Assembly: GCF_001885585.1 (NCBI RefSeq)
Contig: NZ_LSRP01000098.1
Coordinates: forward strand, 1-45,662
DNA: 45,662 bases
Source of the DNA: Pararhizobium antarcticum
Lineage (GTDB): Bacteria; Pseudomonadota; Alphaproteobacteria; Rhizobiales; Rhizobiaceae
Reading direction: 5' to 3'
The first letter of the stretch is position 1. Every line of letters begins with the position of its first letter. This document shows positions 23,687 to 33,401 of this stretch, piece after piece. Made by a program: the position numbers and the translations under genes. The notes beneath the pieces are model-generated. The model was not told where the DNA came from, ran no database searches, and saw nothing but the letters and a program-made list of their open reading frames with translations.

Positions 23687-25798
23687 TTAACGGCCGAGGC
23701 GCAGGTCGTGCACGATATCGGTCTTCTGGCCCAGGCGTGACTTGTAGACCTGGTAGTTTTCCATCACCCGCTGGACATAATTGCGCGTCTCGACAAAGGG
23801 AATGCGCTCGATCCAGTCGACGACCTCGTCGATCGATTTGCCGCGAGGGTCGCCGTACCGACCGATCCAGTCGGGAACGCGGCGCGGACCGGCATTGTAG
23901 GCGATGAAGGTCAGAATATAGGATCCGCCGAATGTATCGATCTGTTCACCGAGATAATGCGCGCCGAGCGTCGCGTTATAAGCGCTATCTGTTGTCAGGC
24001 GCTCCTGCGAATAGGCAAGACCATGCCGTCCCGCGACACCTTTTGCCGTTCCCGGCAGGATCTGCAGCAGCCCACGGGCGTTTGCCGGCGAGATAGCCGC
24101 CGGATTGAACGCGCTTTCCTGTCGCGCGATCGCGTAGGCAAGGGCCTTGCCAGCGCCGGCAATGTCCGCGCTGGCGGGAATGACGCCGACCGGAAAGGCC
24201 AGTGCCGCCACATCGATGCCGCGGCCGAAGGCGAGCTTGCCGATCTGCAGCGACAACTGATGTCCGCGGCTCTTTTCCGCCCGCGAGGCCAGTATCGCAA
24301 GTTCGCCCGGACTGGTCAGGTCTTCGGCCAGCGCCCGGTAAAGGCTGTCGGCACGCCAGCCATGGCCCGCTGCCTCAAGCCTTGCAATCGCCCGAACAGC
24401 TTCGCGGTTGTCGAAATTTGTGCGGTCACTGGCGCTCGGCGACGGATAGGCGACGTTGAGCGCCGTCTGTCCCAGCCTAGCAGCCGCGAGCTGGCCATAA
24501 TAGGTGCCGGAAAAGGCCGCAGCCTTTGTGAAGAAATCCGCGCTTTTTCCCGGGCCACCCCCTTCGGCGGCACGGCCGAGCCAGTACCAGGCGCGTGACA
24601 CGGAGATCGGCCGGTTGGAGGCCTTGAGGATGCGCTGGAAATGCGCAGCAGCAGTTTTCGGATCCTTCAAGCCGCGAAGCGCATACCAGCCGGCATGGAA
24701 TTCCGCATCGACAATGTCTGCAGCATCGGTTGCCACATGATTGGCAACGATCCGGTAGGCCGTGCGATAGTCGCCCCGATCGGCAAGGCCGCGGCTGACG
24801 ACTCGCTGTTCGACCCACCATTCGCCCGTGTCGATCAGGGCGGCTCTGTCGGACGGCAACGTAGCCAAAAGCCGGGCGGCGTCCTCGTATCTGTCCTGTT
24901 TGCGCAGGTTCTCGATGCGGATGAACAGAAAGGCTGGATCGTTTTTCCAAGACGGATCAACGGCTGCGATCAGCGCGCCTGCATTTTTTGCGCCCTTGGC
25001 AACGGCGGTCCAGGCGCGATAGAGCGATTGTGCCTTGCCAAGACCACTGAACCGCTCGGCCTGCGCGCCGCGACCGCGATAGAGAAGCATGTCCATGCGC
25101 CGTTTGTGCTCTGTTGCTGAGAGGAGCGCGGAGAAATCCGAAAGGATCTTGTCTTCGCGCGCCGTGTCCAGCGTCTCTTTCGACCAGAGATTGGCAATCA
25201 GCGTTGTGGCCTCGCCGCTTCTTCCGGTGGCAAGCAGGGCGTGAGCAAGAAGAATCGTCCCTTCCGTCGTTTCCGGCTGGCTTGCCCCAAAAACGGACAG
25301 TGTCGTGGTTGCCGATGGATTTTCGCGGGCCAATGCCCGTTCCGAATGGCCGCGCAGCGCGCCGAGACCGGGCCACCCCTTCAATTCTGTCTGCGCTCCG
25401 GCAATCTCGCGGGACGGAATGCCTTTCTGCCCGGAAACGGCAATCGCCCAGGTCAGAATGTGCCGGTCGAGCGTATCGGCTGCCATGCTGTTGCGAATCT
25501 CGATCGCCAGCGGCGCCTGCCGGTTGGAGAGCGCATCCAGTCCGGCCCTGAGACGGGTGGTGACAGGGCCGGCCATCGGCGCCGTTGCCGACGGGATCGA
25601 GCCCGTGACCTCGGCGGATGCGACGCGGTTTGACGTTGGCGTGGTCTGCGAAGGAGCGACACTCTGCGATTGTGCGACACGTAGGTCGGGCTTAGCCCGC
25701 GACTTCGCCGGTTCAAGCGCCCATGCCGCCAGAACCGGCAGGACCAAAGCCGTCAGCCCCAGCAATAGGGGGACGTTGAGAGACCTTTTTTGACGCAT
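23687..25798 (-). CDS. slt: Soluble lytic murein transglycosylase
   Basis: A 703-aa periplasmic enzyme that cleaves peptidoglycan between MurNAc and GlcNAc to give 1,6-anhydro ends. It has a signal peptide at 1-27 (PLLLGLTALVLPVLAAWA). A long alpha-superhelical region (about 75-530) is followed by a C-terminal SLT domain (about 545-680) with catalytic Glu561 in ARQESAFNP, then GLLQILP and FIAYNAGP motifs. The length agrees with Slt70-like enzymes of rhizobia. It is divergent from dapA, with 302 bases between them. Role: wall turnover and insertion of envelope machines. Confidence 0.93.
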   Translation of the reverse strand: MRQKRSLNVPLLLGLTALVLPVLAAWALEPAKSRAKPDLRVAQSQSVAPSQTTPTSNRVASAEVTGSIPSATAPMAGPVTTRLRAGLDALSNRQAPLAIEIRNSMAADTLDRHILTWAIAVSGQKGIPSREIAGAQTELKGWPGLGALRGHSERALARENPSATTTLSVFGASQPETTEGTILLAHALLATGRSGEATTLIANLWSKETLDTAREDKILSDFSALLSATEHKRRMDMLLYRGRGAQAERFSGLGKAQSLYRAWTAVAKGAKNAGALIAAVDPSWKNDPAFLFIRIENLRKQDRYEDAARLLATLPSDRAALIDTGEWWVEQRVVSRGLADRGDYRTAYRIVANHVATDAADIVDAEFHAGWYALRGLKDPKTAAAHFQRILKASNRPISVSRAWYWLGRAAEGGGPGKSADFFTKAAAFSGTYYGQLAAARLGQTALNVAYPSPSASDRTNFDNREAVRAIARLEAAGHGWRADSLYRALAEDLTSPGELAILASRAEKSRGHQLSLQIGKLAFGRGIDVAALAFPVGVIPASADIAGAGKALAYAIARQESAFNPAAISPANARGLLQILPGTAKGVAGRHGLAYSQERLTTDSAYNATLGAHYLGEQIDTFGGSYILTFIAYNAGPRRVPDWIGRYGDPRGKSIDEVVDWIERIPFVETRNYVQRVMENYQVYKSRLGQKTDIVHDLRLGR

Positions 25799-26100
25799 GA
25801 CGTGCCCTATGATCGTCCTTGATCCATCTCATTTGCCGCCGGACTTCCGAACCAAACATGACCAGAACCGGTTAATTTTATCAAAATACGTCCGGACTGC
25901 AGGTCAGGTTCCGGTTGTCGCCATGATTGTCCCCCATATAGTCGCGAAATGCTTTTTTGTGAGGGGCGCGTCATCAGATGCCGCGATACAGTGCTTGCCG
26001 CCGCCACATCACGCGATTATGGTGCGCCAGTTTTCTAACCATATAATGCGGCCAAAGCGTGGGTTGGTTCAAGCTTCCCGCGGGCTATCAGGAGTCGTGC
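25799..26100. other. Divergent promoter region of slt and dapA
   Basis: This 302-base region must hold promoters for both genes. I see AT-rich tracts near 25870-25895 but no operator or riboswitch that I can name; in particular, nothing here resembles a lysine riboswitch. Confidence 0.4.
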
Positions 26101-26985
26101 ATGTTCAAGGGGTCCATTCCCGCCCTCGTTACCCCGTTCACTGCGACCGGCGCTGTGGACGAGGCCGCCTTCGTTTCGCATGTCGAGTGGCAGATCGCCG
26201 AGGGCAGCCACGGCCTCGTGCCGGTCGGCACCACAGGTGAATCGCCAACCTTGTCGCATGTCGAACACAAACGGGTCGTGGAACTGTGCATCGAAACGGC
26301 GGCTGGGCGTGTTCCGGTCATTGCCGGTGCAGGCTCCAACAATACGCGCGAAGCGATCGAGCTGGCGCAGCATGCCGAAAAGGCAGGCGCGGATGCGATT
26401 CTCGTCGTCACGCCCTATTACAACAAGCCGACGCAGAAGGGTCTTTTTGCGCATTATGCGGCGATCGCCGAAAGCGTCAAACTGCCGATCGTGATCTACA
26501 ATATTCCAGGCCGTTCCGTCGTCGATATGAGCGTCGAAACCATGGCGGCACTGCACAAGGCGTTTCCGTCGATCCTCGGCGTCAAGGATGCGACCGGCAG
26601 GATCGAACGTGTCTCCGAACAGCGCATGGCCTGCGGGCCTGATTTCGTCCAGCTCTCCGGTGAAGATGCGACGGCGCTTGGCTTCAATGCCCATGGCGGC
26701 GTCGGTTGCATCTCGGTCACGGCCAATGTCGCGCCCCGGCTGTGCGCCGAATTCCAGGCGGCGACGCTGGCGGGTGATTATGCCAAGGCACTGGAGTATC
26801 AGGATAAACTGATGCCCCTGCACAAGGCGATCTTCATGGAGCCGGGGCTGTGCGGGGCAAAGTTCGCGCTCAGCCGCCTGCGCCAGATGAGCCGCGCCGT
26901 GCGCTCGCCGCTGTTGCCGACGCTGGAGCCGGCAACCGAATCGGCCATCGACGCGGCGCTGCGCCATGCGGGGCTGATGAACTGA
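26101..26985 (+). CDS. dapA: 4-hydroxy-tetrahydrodipicolinate synthase
   Basis: A 294-aa cytoplasmic enzyme condensing pyruvate with aspartate semialdehyde, the first committed step to diaminopimelate and lysine. The TIM barrel shows GTTGESPTL (Thr45 of the catalytic set), Tyr134 in IYNIPGR, and the Schiff-base Lys162 in LGVKDATG. The length equals the E. coli enzyme. ATG 26101 is preceded by AGGAG; a longer frame is open to 26059. The stop overlaps the smpB start by one base (TGATG), so smpB is translationally coupled. Confidence 0.97.
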   Translation: MFKGSIPALVTPFTATGAVDEAAFVSHVEWQIAEGSHGLVPVGTTGESPTLSHVEHKRVVELCIETAAGRVPVIAGAGSNNTREAIELAQHAEKAGADAILVVTPYYNKPTQKGLFAHYAAIAESVKLPIVIYNIPGRSVVDMSVETMAALHKAFPSILGVKDATGRIERVSEQRMACGPDFVQLSGEDATALGFNAHGGVGCISVTANVAPRLCAEFQAATLAGDYAKALEYQDKLMPLHKAIFMEPGLCGAKFALSRLRQMSRAVRSPLLPTLEPATESAIDAALRHAGLMN

Positions 26986-27464
26986 TGGCACCCAAAGGCA
27001 GCCAGCGTGTGGTCAAAAAGATTGTCGCGGAAAACCGGAAGGCCCGCTTCAACTACGAGATCATGGATACCTACGAGGCCGGTCTGGTGTTGACCGGCAC
27101 CGAGGTCAAATCGCTGCGCGAAGGCAAGGCCAATATCGCTGAGTCCTATGCGACCGATGAGGGCGGCGAGATGTGGCTGATCAATTCCTATCTGCCCGAA
27201 TATCTGCAGGCAAACCGCTTCAACCACGAGCCGCGGCGTCGCCGAAAATTGCTCCTGTCGAAGCGGGAGGCGCACCGGCTCCAGAGTGCGATCAATCGCG
27301 ACGGCATGACGCTCATCCCGCTGAAGATCTATTTCAATGATCAGGGCAGGGCAAAGCTCGAGCTGGCGCTTGGCAAGGGCAAGAAACTGCATGACAAGCG
27401 TGAGTCCGAGAAGGAACGCGACTGGAACAGGCAGAAAAGCCGAATCATGAAAGATAATCGCTGA
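26985..27464 (+). CDS. smpB: SsrA-binding protein SmpB
   Basis: A 159-aa basic protein that binds tmRNA and lets it enter stalled ribosomes for trans-translation. Hallmarks are [38 protein letters not shown], and the basic C-terminal tail [14 protein letters not shown] that folds in the mRNA channel. The start codon overlaps the dapA stop; there is no strong ribosome site of its own. The order dapA-smpB is conserved in Rhizobiaceae. The tmRNA gene itself is not in the window. Confidence 0.97.
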   Translation: MAPKGSQRVVKKIVAENRKARFNYEIMDTYEAGLVLTGTEVKSLREGKANIAESYATDEGGEMWLINSYLPEYLQANRFNHEPRRRRKLLLSKREAHRLQSAINRDGMTLIPLKIYFNDQGRAKLELALGKGKKLHDKRESEKERDWNRQKSRIMKDNR

Positions 27465-27488
27465 TCATAAGATCGATGTCTGCCATGA

Positions 27489-27530
27489 CCAAAAATGGCG
27501 CCGGGCTCATCGCCACGGCGCCATTTTTGG
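27489..27530. terminator. Bidirectional terminator, smpB / NYN gene
   Basis: Perfect 14-bp arms, CCAAAAATGGCGCC (27489-27502) and GGCGCCATTTTTGG (27517-27530), around a 14-base loop. Both strands end in a T run, so it should terminate the convergent smpB and NYN-RNase transcripts. Confidence 0.9.
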
Positions 27531-27561
27531 TTGTTTCTACAACCGGCCTTGCATATCGCCT

Positions 27562-28140
27562 TCAGACGTCGTTGTCTGTCTGGGCGGGATCTGCCATGCG
27601 AGGTGCGCGTTCCGATGGGTCGCGACCGACCTCTGCCTTCAGGCTGATCAAGTCGATAAAGTGATCGGCCTGGCGCCGTAGATCGTCTGCGATCATCGGC
27701 GGCTGTGTGGCCATGGTGGATACCACGGAGACCTTGCGTCCGCGCCGTTGCAGCGCCTCGACCAGTGTCGTGAAGTCGCCGTCGCCGGAAAAGATGACCA
27801 GATGATCGACTGTTTCTGACTGCTCCATCGCATCGATGGCCAGTTCGATATCCATGTTTCCTTTGATTTTCCGGCGGCCGAGGGAATCCGTAAATTCCTT
27901 GGCCGGTTTCGTCACGACCTTGTAGCCATTGTAATCGAGCCAGTCGATCAGCGGCCGAATGGACGAGTATTCCTGGTCTTCGATCAGCGCCGTGTAATAA
28001 TAGGCGCGCAGTAGATAGCCACGCTTCTGGAAGGCCTTGAGCAGCTTGCGATAATCGATGTCGAAACCAAGGCTTTTGGACGCGGCATAGAGATTGGCAC
28101 CGTCAATAAAGAGCGCGATCTTTTCGCGAGGGTCAAACAT
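27562..28140 (-). CDS. NYN-domain (LabA/DUF88) ribonuclease
   Basis: A 192-aa protein with a complete NYN (PIN-like) nuclease fold: FIDGANLYAA (first Asp), GNMDIELAIDAM (second Asp set) and FSGDGDFTTLVEAL (third Asp set), which would bind Mg2+ at the active site. The last 25 residues are disordered. NYN proteins cleave RNA; family members act in RNA turnover. The gene has a fixed place between smpB and rpoZ in Rhizobiaceae. It is monocistronic, with its promoter in the following 549-base gap. Confidence 0.9.
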   Translation of the reverse strand: MFDPREKIALFIDGANLYAASKSLGFDIDYRKLLKAFQKRGYLLRAYYYTALIEDQEYSSIRPLIDWLDYNGYKVVTKPAKEFTDSLGRRKIKGNMDIELAIDAMEQSETVDHLVIFSGDGDFTTLVEALQRRGRKVSVVSTMATQPPMIADDLRRQADHFIDLISLKAEVGRDPSERAPRMADPAQTDNDV

Positions 28141-28689
28141 TGCTCTATCCTTTTTCTTATCTCAATGTTTTCTCACTCAATCCTAACGTGCATCTGGAGT
28201 GAAGGCACATAAGCAATTCGATTACATTAAGAGTTCTTCATATAGCGGTTTAAGCGAGCCTCTGTCTGCTCTAGTCGAAGCGAATAACTGTTGATAGAGC
28301 TATTTTTAGCAGTCCGTAGTCAAAAAATCTTCAAAAGGTCAATTTTCTGTCTTTTCCTTGATTTTTATACAACGCGCCTTTGATCGAGACGAAGTCTGCT
28401 GTCCTCGACATTCCATTGTGCATTGCAACGAAACCGTGTCGTGAAAACCTCGCCGCGCTTGCGTTGATTCTACGGAAACAACAGCGGACTGCGGATAACT
28501 TTCGGTGCAATGCAGGAAAAACTTGAATTTCTTTGCTTTTGATTGTATCGCGCAGTTTAATTCCGGAAATGGGAGCCGCGCATACCGTCTGCAGACGGCT
28601 GGAGCCGGCTTCGATTTTATAATCAGCGCAGCGATGGGCGTTTCAGAACGATCCATGCTGCTGCGCTCTTGAGCCGCAAAGGACAGGCA
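28141..28689. other. Long divergent intergenic region (NYN gene / rpoZ)
   Basis: The 549 bases are clearly richer in A+T than the flanks. They must carry promoters for the NYN gene (leftwards) and rpoZ-rsh (rightwards). Frames crossing it are antisense to rpoZ and have no start support. The length would leave room for a small RNA, but I cannot identify one. Confidence 0.45.
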
Positions 28690-29100
28690 ATGGCCCGCGT
28701 CACCGTTGAAGATTGCATCGACAAGGTCGATAACCGTTTCGAACTCGTGCTGCTTGCAAGCCATCGTGCGCGGCTGATCTCGCAGGGCGCTGCGATCACC
28801 ATCGATCGCGACAACGACAAGAACCCGGTCGTTGCGCTGCGCGAGATTGCCGACGAGACCTTGTCGCCGGGCGATCTGAAAGAAGACCTGATCCATTCGC
28901 TGCAGAAGCATGTCGAAGTCGACGAACCGGAACACGATCCGGCATCGCTGGCCACCGGTGGCAGCGCCTCGGTCTTTTCGGACACCGGCAATGACGACGA
29001 CGATCAGCCGGAACCTGTCACCTTCGATCGCATGTCGGAAGAAGAGCTGTTGGCCGGTATCGAAGGCCTGGTTCCGCCGGAAAAAAGCGACGATTATTGA
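28690..29100 (+). CDS. rpoZ: RNA polymerase omega subunit
   Basis: A 136-aa omega subunit, which helps assemble the polymerase beta' subunit and responds to ppGpp. The conserved core [20 protein letters not shown]...[11 protein letters not shown] occupies the first 60 residues, with [14 protein letters not shown]. The acidic extension (about 80-136, DNDDDD-like and [10 protein letters not shown]) is usual in Rhizobiales and absent in E. coli. ATG 28690 has AAAGGA upstream. It is followed after 118 bases by rsh, a common alphaproteobacterial order that ties omega to the stringent response. Confidence 0.96.
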   Translation: MARVTVEDCIDKVDNRFELVLLASHRARLISQGAAITIDRDNDKNPVVALREIADETLSPGDLKEDLIHSLQKHVEVDEPEHDPASLATGGSASVFSDTGNDDDDQPEPVTFDRMSEEELLAGIEGLVPPEKSDDY

Positions 29101-29218
29101 GACTGACGGGCTTTCGGGCCCGGCCGGTTTCCGATAGTGTTTGCAACGCGGTGCGCCACTCCTATGATTGGCGCACCTTTTCATTTTTACGGTTGTTGTG
29201 CCCAGGAGCCGCTCACGG

Positions 29219-31444
29219 ATGATGCGCCAGTACGAACTCGTTGAGCGGGTTCAAAAATACAAGCCCGATGTGAACGAGGCCCTCCTGAACAAGGCCTATG
29301 TTTACGCCATGCAGAAGCATGGTCAGCAGAAGCGGGCAAGCGGCGATCCGTATATTTCCCATCCCCTCGAAGTCGCGGCCATTCTCACGGAAATGCACCT
29401 CGACGAATCGACGATCGCGGTCGCGCTGCTGCACGATACGATCGAGGACACGACGGCAACGCGCGCCGAGATCGACGATCTCTTCGGCGAGGACATCGGT
29501 GCGCTGGTCGAGGGCCTGACCAAGATCAAGAAACTCGATCTTGTGTCCAAGAAGGCCAAGCAGGCCGAGAACCTGCGCAAGCTGTTGCTAGCCATTTCCG
29601 ATGATGTGCGCGTGCTTCTGGTGAAGCTCGCCGACCGCCTGCACAATATGCGCACGCTGGATCATATGTCGGCGGAAAAGCGGGCCCGCATTTCCGAGGA
29701 AACAATGGATATCTATGCGCCGCTGGCCGGCCGCATGGGTATGCAGGACATGCGCGAGGAACTCGAGAACCTCTCCTTTCGCCACACCAATCCGGAGGCT
29801 TTCGAGACCGTTACCCAGCGTCTCGATGAGCTTTCCACGCGCAACGAAGGTCTGATCACCAAGATCGAGGACGAACTGGTCGAACTGCTGAAGGCCAATG
29901 GTCTGCCCGATCCTGTGGTCAAGGGGCGGCAGAAGAAGCCCTATTCGGTCTTCAAGAAGATGCAGTCGAAGTCCCTGTCCTTCGAGCAGCTTTCGGACGT
30001 CTGGGGCTTTCGCATCCTGGTCGAGGATATCCCGGCCTGCTACCGCGCGCTCGGCATTGTCCACACGCGCTGGCGGGTGGTCCCGGGCCGGTTCAAGGAT
30101 TACATCTCGACGCCGAAACAGAACGACTACCAGTCGATCCATACGACGATCGTTGGCCCCTCGCGCCAGCGCATCGAACTGCAGATCCGCACCCGGAGCA
30201 TGCATGACGTTGCCGAATATGGCATTGCTGCGCACACGCTCTACAAGGACGGCGAGGAGGTCTCCGGCGAGGTCAAGCTCTCGCCGAAGTCGAATGCCTA
30301 TTCCTGGCTGCGGCGCACGATCGAATCGCTGGCCGAAGGCGACAATCCGGAAGAGTTCCTGGAGCACACCAAGCTCGAGCTGTTTCAGGACCAGGTTTTC
30401 TGCTTCACGCCGAAGGGGCAGTTGATCGCCCTGCCTCGGGGCGCGACCCCCATCGACTTTGCCTATGCGGTCCACACCAATATCGGCGATACCTGCGTCG
30501 GCGCCAAGATCAACGGCCGCATCATGCCGCTCGTCACCCGTCTCAACAATGGCGACGAGGTCGAGATCGTCCGTTCGGGCATCCAGGTGCCGCCGCCGGC
30601 CTGGGAGGAAATCGTCGTCACCGGCAAGGCGCGCTCGGCCATCCGCCGCGCCACCCGGGCTGCCATCCGCAAGCAATATTCCGGCCTTGGCTATCGCATT
30701 CTCGAGCGCACCTTCGAGCGCGCCGGAAAGCAGTTTTCCCGCGATGCGATGAAGCCGGTCCTGCACCGTCTGGGGCAGAAGGATATCGAGGACGCGATTG
30801 CCGCGGTCGGTCGCGGTGAATTGTCGTCACTCGATGTGCTGCGTGCCGTCTTTCCCGATCATCAGGATGATCGCGTCACCGTCAAGCCCAGCTATGACGA
30901 GGGCTGGTTCAACATGACGAGTGCCGCCGGCGTGGTGTTCAAGTTGCCGGGCAAGCCCGGGCCGACCACGGACCTCCTGGAAGGAGAGGGGCCGGAAGCG
31001 CTGCCGATCCGCGGCCTCTCCGGCAATGCCCAGGTCCATTTCAGCCCGTCCGGGGCCGTTCCCGGCGACCGGATCGTCGGCATCATGGAACAGGACAAGG
31101 GGATTACCATTTATCCGATCCAGTCGTCGACCTTGCAGAAGTTCGACGATGAGCCAGAGCGGTGGATCGATATTCGCTGGGATCTCGACGAAGCCAACAA
31201 TACGCGTTTCATGGCCCGCGTTTTGATCAACGCGTTGAACGAACCGGGCACGCTGGCGGAAATCGCCCAGGCTATCGCCACCAGCGATATCAACATCCGA
31301 ACGTTGACCATGGGGCGGGTGGCGGCCGATTTCAGCGAGTTCCAGCTGGATCTCGAAGTCTGGGACCTTAGGCAGCTCAACCATATGATCACGCAGATCC
31401 GCGAATTGCCGAGCGTTTCCACCGTCACGCGTGTCTATGCCTGA
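29219..31444 (+). CDS. rsh: Bifunctional (p)ppGpp synthetase/hydrolase (Rsh)
   Basis: A 741-aa long RelA/SpoT homologue. The N-terminal HD hydrolase (about 20-185) has SGDPYISHPLEVA and ALLHDTIEDT, both intact. The synthetase (about 215-340) has a QKKPYSVFKKM and SIHTTI pair. TGS (about 390-450, FCFTPKGQLIALPRGATPIDFAYAVH) and a C-terminal ACT domain (about 665-740) complete the set. It is the only long RSH gene expected in such a genome and controls starvation response and symbiosis or virulence traits. The start at 29219 has CAGGAG ten bases upstream; ATG 29222 is an alternative. Confidence 0.95.
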   Translation: MMRQYELVERVQKYKPDVNEALLNKAYVYAMQKHGQQKRASGDPYISHPLEVAAILTEMHLDESTIAVALLHDTIEDTTATRAEIDDLFGEDIGALVEGLTKIKKLDLVSKKAKQAENLRKLLLAISDDVRVLLVKLADRLHNMRTLDHMSAEKRARISEETMDIYAPLAGRMGMQDMREELENLSFRHTNPEAFETVTQRLDELSTRNEGLITKIEDELVELLKANGLPDPVVKGRQKKPYSVFKKMQSKSLSFEQLSDVWGFRILVEDIPACYRALGIVHTRWRVVPGRFKDYISTPKQNDYQSIHTTIVGPSRQRIELQIRTRSMHDVAEYGIAAHTLYKDGEEVSGEVKLSPKSNAYSWLRRTIESLAEGDNPEEFLEHTKLELFQDQVFCFTPKGQLIALPRGATPIDFAYAVHTNIGDTCVGAKINGRIMPLVTRLNNGDEVEIVRSGIQVPPPAWEEIVVTGKARSAIRRATRAAIRKQYSGLGYRILERTFERAGKQFSRDAMKPVLHRLGQKDIEDAIAAVGRGELSSLDVLRAVFPDHQDDRVTVKPSYDEGWFNMTSAAGVVFKLPGKPGPTTDLLEGEGPEALPIRGLSGNAQVHFSPSGAVPGDRIVGIMEQDKGITIYPIQSSTLQKFDDEPERWIDIRWDLDEANNTRFMARVLINALNEPGTLAEIAQAIATSDINIRTLTMGRVAADFSEFQLDLEVWDLRQLNHMITQIRELPSVSTVTRVYA

Positions 31445-31447
31445 TGC

Positions 31448-31481
31448 GTTTTGGCGCCGTTTACACCTGCGGCGCCAAAAC
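31448..31481. terminator. Hairpin after rsh
   Basis: Perfect 12-bp arms (31448-31459 / 31470-31481) starting four bases after the rsh stop. The arm ends supply T and A tracts inside the stem (GTTTTGGCGCCG), and a GC-rich patch then TTGTTTTCG follows. Likely the rsh terminator. Confidence 0.7.
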
Positions 31482-31577
31482 GGCGCCGCCTTGTTTTCGT
31501 CACAAAGCACCAGAATGCTGCGCCGTGTCCCGGCATCTGCATCGAAAATAGGCAGGTGTGATGGCGAAATTGTGTAG

Positions 31578-31598
31578 GCCATGCATGCTGTGCATGGC
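31578..31598. promoter_or_regulatory. Palindrome upstream of the DUF1127 gene
   Basis: GCCATGCA (31578-31585) and TGCATGGC (31591-31598) form a perfect dyad with a 5-base spacer, 80 bases before the DUF1127 start codon. It may be an operator or part of an RNA leader; no T run follows. Confidence 0.4.
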
Positions 31599-31678
31599 TG
31601 CCCGTGATTTGTAGCTCTGGTGGAAAAGCCGCTTCTAAACTATCTTCTGTCTCGGGAGGTAAACGAAAGAGGTTTACC

Positions 31679-31831
31679 ATGTTTACGCAGTTGAAGAAAA
31701 TGACCCGCGCTCTCCGGATTCCTTCGGTCGAAGATCGGGAAATGAACTATCTGAACGGCTCGCTTGATCGCATCGATCTCGAATACCGTCAGCGCCAGGT
31801 CGATCGCGGCCTGTTCCGCAAGGGCTTCTAA
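31679..31831 (+). CDS. DUF1127 small protein
   Basis: A 50-aa Arg-rich protein ending REMNYLNGSLDRIDLEYRQRQVDRGLFRKGF, the pattern of DUF1127/YjiS-like proteins. In Agrobacterium such proteins affect phosphate and carbon homeostasis and may bind RNA. The start is set by AAAGAGG before ATG 31679. It stands alone with a palindrome upstream and a hairpin (31848-31873) downstream, suggesting a short, well-expressed transcript. Confidence 0.85.
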   Translation: MFTQLKKMTRALRIPSVEDREMNYLNGSLDRIDLEYRQRQVDRGLFRKGF

Positions 31832-31847
31832 TCCGTCCTATACCTGT

Positions 31848-31873
31848 CCGGCCGCCTGTGCGCAGGCAGCCGG
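31848..31873 (+). terminator. Hairpin after the DUF1127 gene
   Basis: CCGGC-x-GCCTG (31848-31858) pairs with CAGGC-x-GCCGG (31863-31873) around TGCG. No T run follows, so termination is likely but not certain. Confidence 0.45.
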
Positions 31874-32075
31874 GACCTATGCAGAAAACGTATGCCAGAT
31901 GCCGCGCCTGTGCATGATGCGCAGGCCCAGCGATCCCGGGGTGTATAGCGTTTCCGATGGCGGGATGCCGTCTGCCGGAACGTAAGTGTTGCGGCAAAGC
32001 AGGTCTTGCGGCTAAAATGCCGACACGTGCAGCTTTTCCATTGAATGGCGCTGCCAGGATCGTTTATCAAACACC

Positions 32076-32672
32076 ATGTTGTTCAGACGCACAAAGCCTG
32101 CGACGCTCGCGCAGAAGATCCGCGAATTCCTGTGGCCCCGGAAGGGGTTTTCCCGCGGGTTGCGCTATATGACGATGCGGGTCCTGCGCCTTTCATCGTC
32201 GCCGCATTCGATCGCGGTCGGCGTTGCGGCCGGCGCGGCTTCGTCAGCGACCCCGTTTATCGGTTTTCACATTCTCATTGCCCTCGCCGTCGCCTATCTG
32301 CTCTCGGGAAACCTGATCGCAGCCGGCATCGCCACGGCGCTTGCCAATCCGCTGACCATTCCGTTCATCCTTGCAGCGACCTATGAGCTTGGCATGGTGA
32401 TAACCGGGCAGCCTGCCGACGCGATGGTTGGCCATGAAATCCTCCATATGCTGAAAAACCTCGAATTTTCCCATCTCTGGGGGCCTGTCCTGAAGCCTGT
32501 GTTGATCGGTTCCGTACCGGCTGCGGGCATCGCGGCCATCGTGTTTTACGCGGTGTCACTTTTTGCGGCGCGGCTTTTCCAGAGCCGGCGCAGGATCAGG
32601 CTCGGGGCAAGCGCAGTCCGTTCGGCGCTTGCAACCGATGGTGCGTCCGGTCTGAAAGACCTGGCACCTTGA
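32076..32672 (+). CDS. DUF2062 membrane protein
   Basis: A 198-aa inner-membrane protein. The DUF2062 region (about 35-175) includes SPHSIAVGVAAGAASSATPFIGFHI, then LSGNLIAAGIATALANPLTIPF, with three hydrophobic helices and a basic C-terminus. Function is unknown; the gene is commonly upstream of acpS in Rhizobiaceae. The ATG at 32076 has only a weak AGGA far upstream, so a slightly later start is possible. The gap to acpS is 132 bases. Confidence 0.88.
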   Translation: MLFRRTKPATLAQKIREFLWPRKGFSRGLRYMTMRVLRLSSSPHSIAVGVAAGAASSATPFIGFHILIALAVAYLLSGNLIAAGIATALANPLTIPFILAATYELGMVITGQPADAMVGHEILHMLKNLEFSHLWGPVLKPVLIGSVPAAGIAAIVFYAVSLFAARLFQSRRRIRLGASAVRSALATDGASGLKDLAP

Positions 32673-32804
32673 AAGATCCGGCATCCCTACCGATTTGTCA
32701 CCTGGGCCCGTTTGAAATTTGCCAAGCCGCCATGTTCTGGTCTGGTCCTGCGATCACCCAGAGCCCAGAGCCTGCCGGAAGACCGATGTGAGAGACGAGA
32801 CCCC

Positions 32805-33224
32805 ATGATCATCGGTATCGGCAGCGACCTCATCGACATCAGGCGGATTGCAAGTTCGCTCGATCGTTTCGGCGAGCGCTTCAGTCATCGCTGTTTTACC
32901 GACATCGAGATCCGAAAGTCGGAAGGGCGAAAAAACCGGGCGGAATCCTACGCCAAGCGCTTTGCCGCCAAGGAAGCCTGTTCGAAGGCGCTGGGCACCG
33001 GTCTTGCTCAGGGCGTCTTCTGGAAGGATATGGGCGTGGTCAATCTGCCCGGCGGCAAGCCGACCATGGAATTGACCGGTGGCGCGCTGGAACGGCTTCA
33101 GGCCATGACCCCGGCCGGTCATCAGACGATCATTCACCTGACGATCACCGATGATTTTCCGCTGGCCCAGGCCTTTGTCATTATCGAAGCGCTGCCCGTT
33201 GCCCCGGATGGAGGAAGCGTTTAG
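32805..33224 (+). CDS. acpS: Holo-[acyl-carrier-protein] synthase
   Basis: A 139-aa enzyme that transfers phosphopantetheine from CoA to acyl carrier protein. Conserved residues: Asp8 in [13 protein letters not shown] and Glu57 in [16 protein letters not shown], both Mg2+ ligands; [18 protein letters not shown] closes the fold. ATG 32805 is preceded by GAGACGAGA; a longer frame is open to 32712 without support. First gene of the acpS-lepB-rnc-era series. Confidence 0.95.
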   Translation: MIIGIGSDLIDIRRIASSLDRFGERFSHRCFTDIEIRKSEGRKNRAESYAKRFAAKEACSKALGTGLAQGVFWKDMGVVNLPGGKPTMELTGGALERLQAMTPAGHQTIIHLTITDDFPLAQAFVIIEALPVAPDGGSV

Positions 33225-33323
33225 AGCATGTTTCACTGAAGCGTACCGTGTTTCCTTGAAAATACGGGGCCGGAAGAGTTGTTCTTTGCCGTCTCCGGCT
33301 TTATTGCAGGGAAAATTCCGGAC

Positions 33324-33350
33324 GGAACAGAAACCAACGATGAATGTTCC
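33324..33350 (+). promoter_or_regulatory. Inverted repeat / GGAAC element before lepB
   Basis: GGAACA (33324-33329) and TGTTCC (33345-33350) form a dyad with a 15-base spacer, 52 bases before the lepB start. GGAAC followed 18 bases later by TT also fits the loose form of the rhizobial RpoE2 promoter. The two readings conflict and neither is strong. Confidence 0.3.
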
Positions 33351-33401
33351 GGTATGCGCCCCTGATGGCGCCGACGGTGTCCACAAAAGGAAGTATGCAG
33401 C

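Noticed and set aside
28339..29184. 281-codon frame on the minus strand
   Set aside because: Overlaps rpoZ in antisense and crosses its promoter region; not coding by composition.
29588..30766. 392-codon open frame on the minus strand
   Set aside because: Antisense to the rsh catalytic domains; composition typical of a shadow frame.
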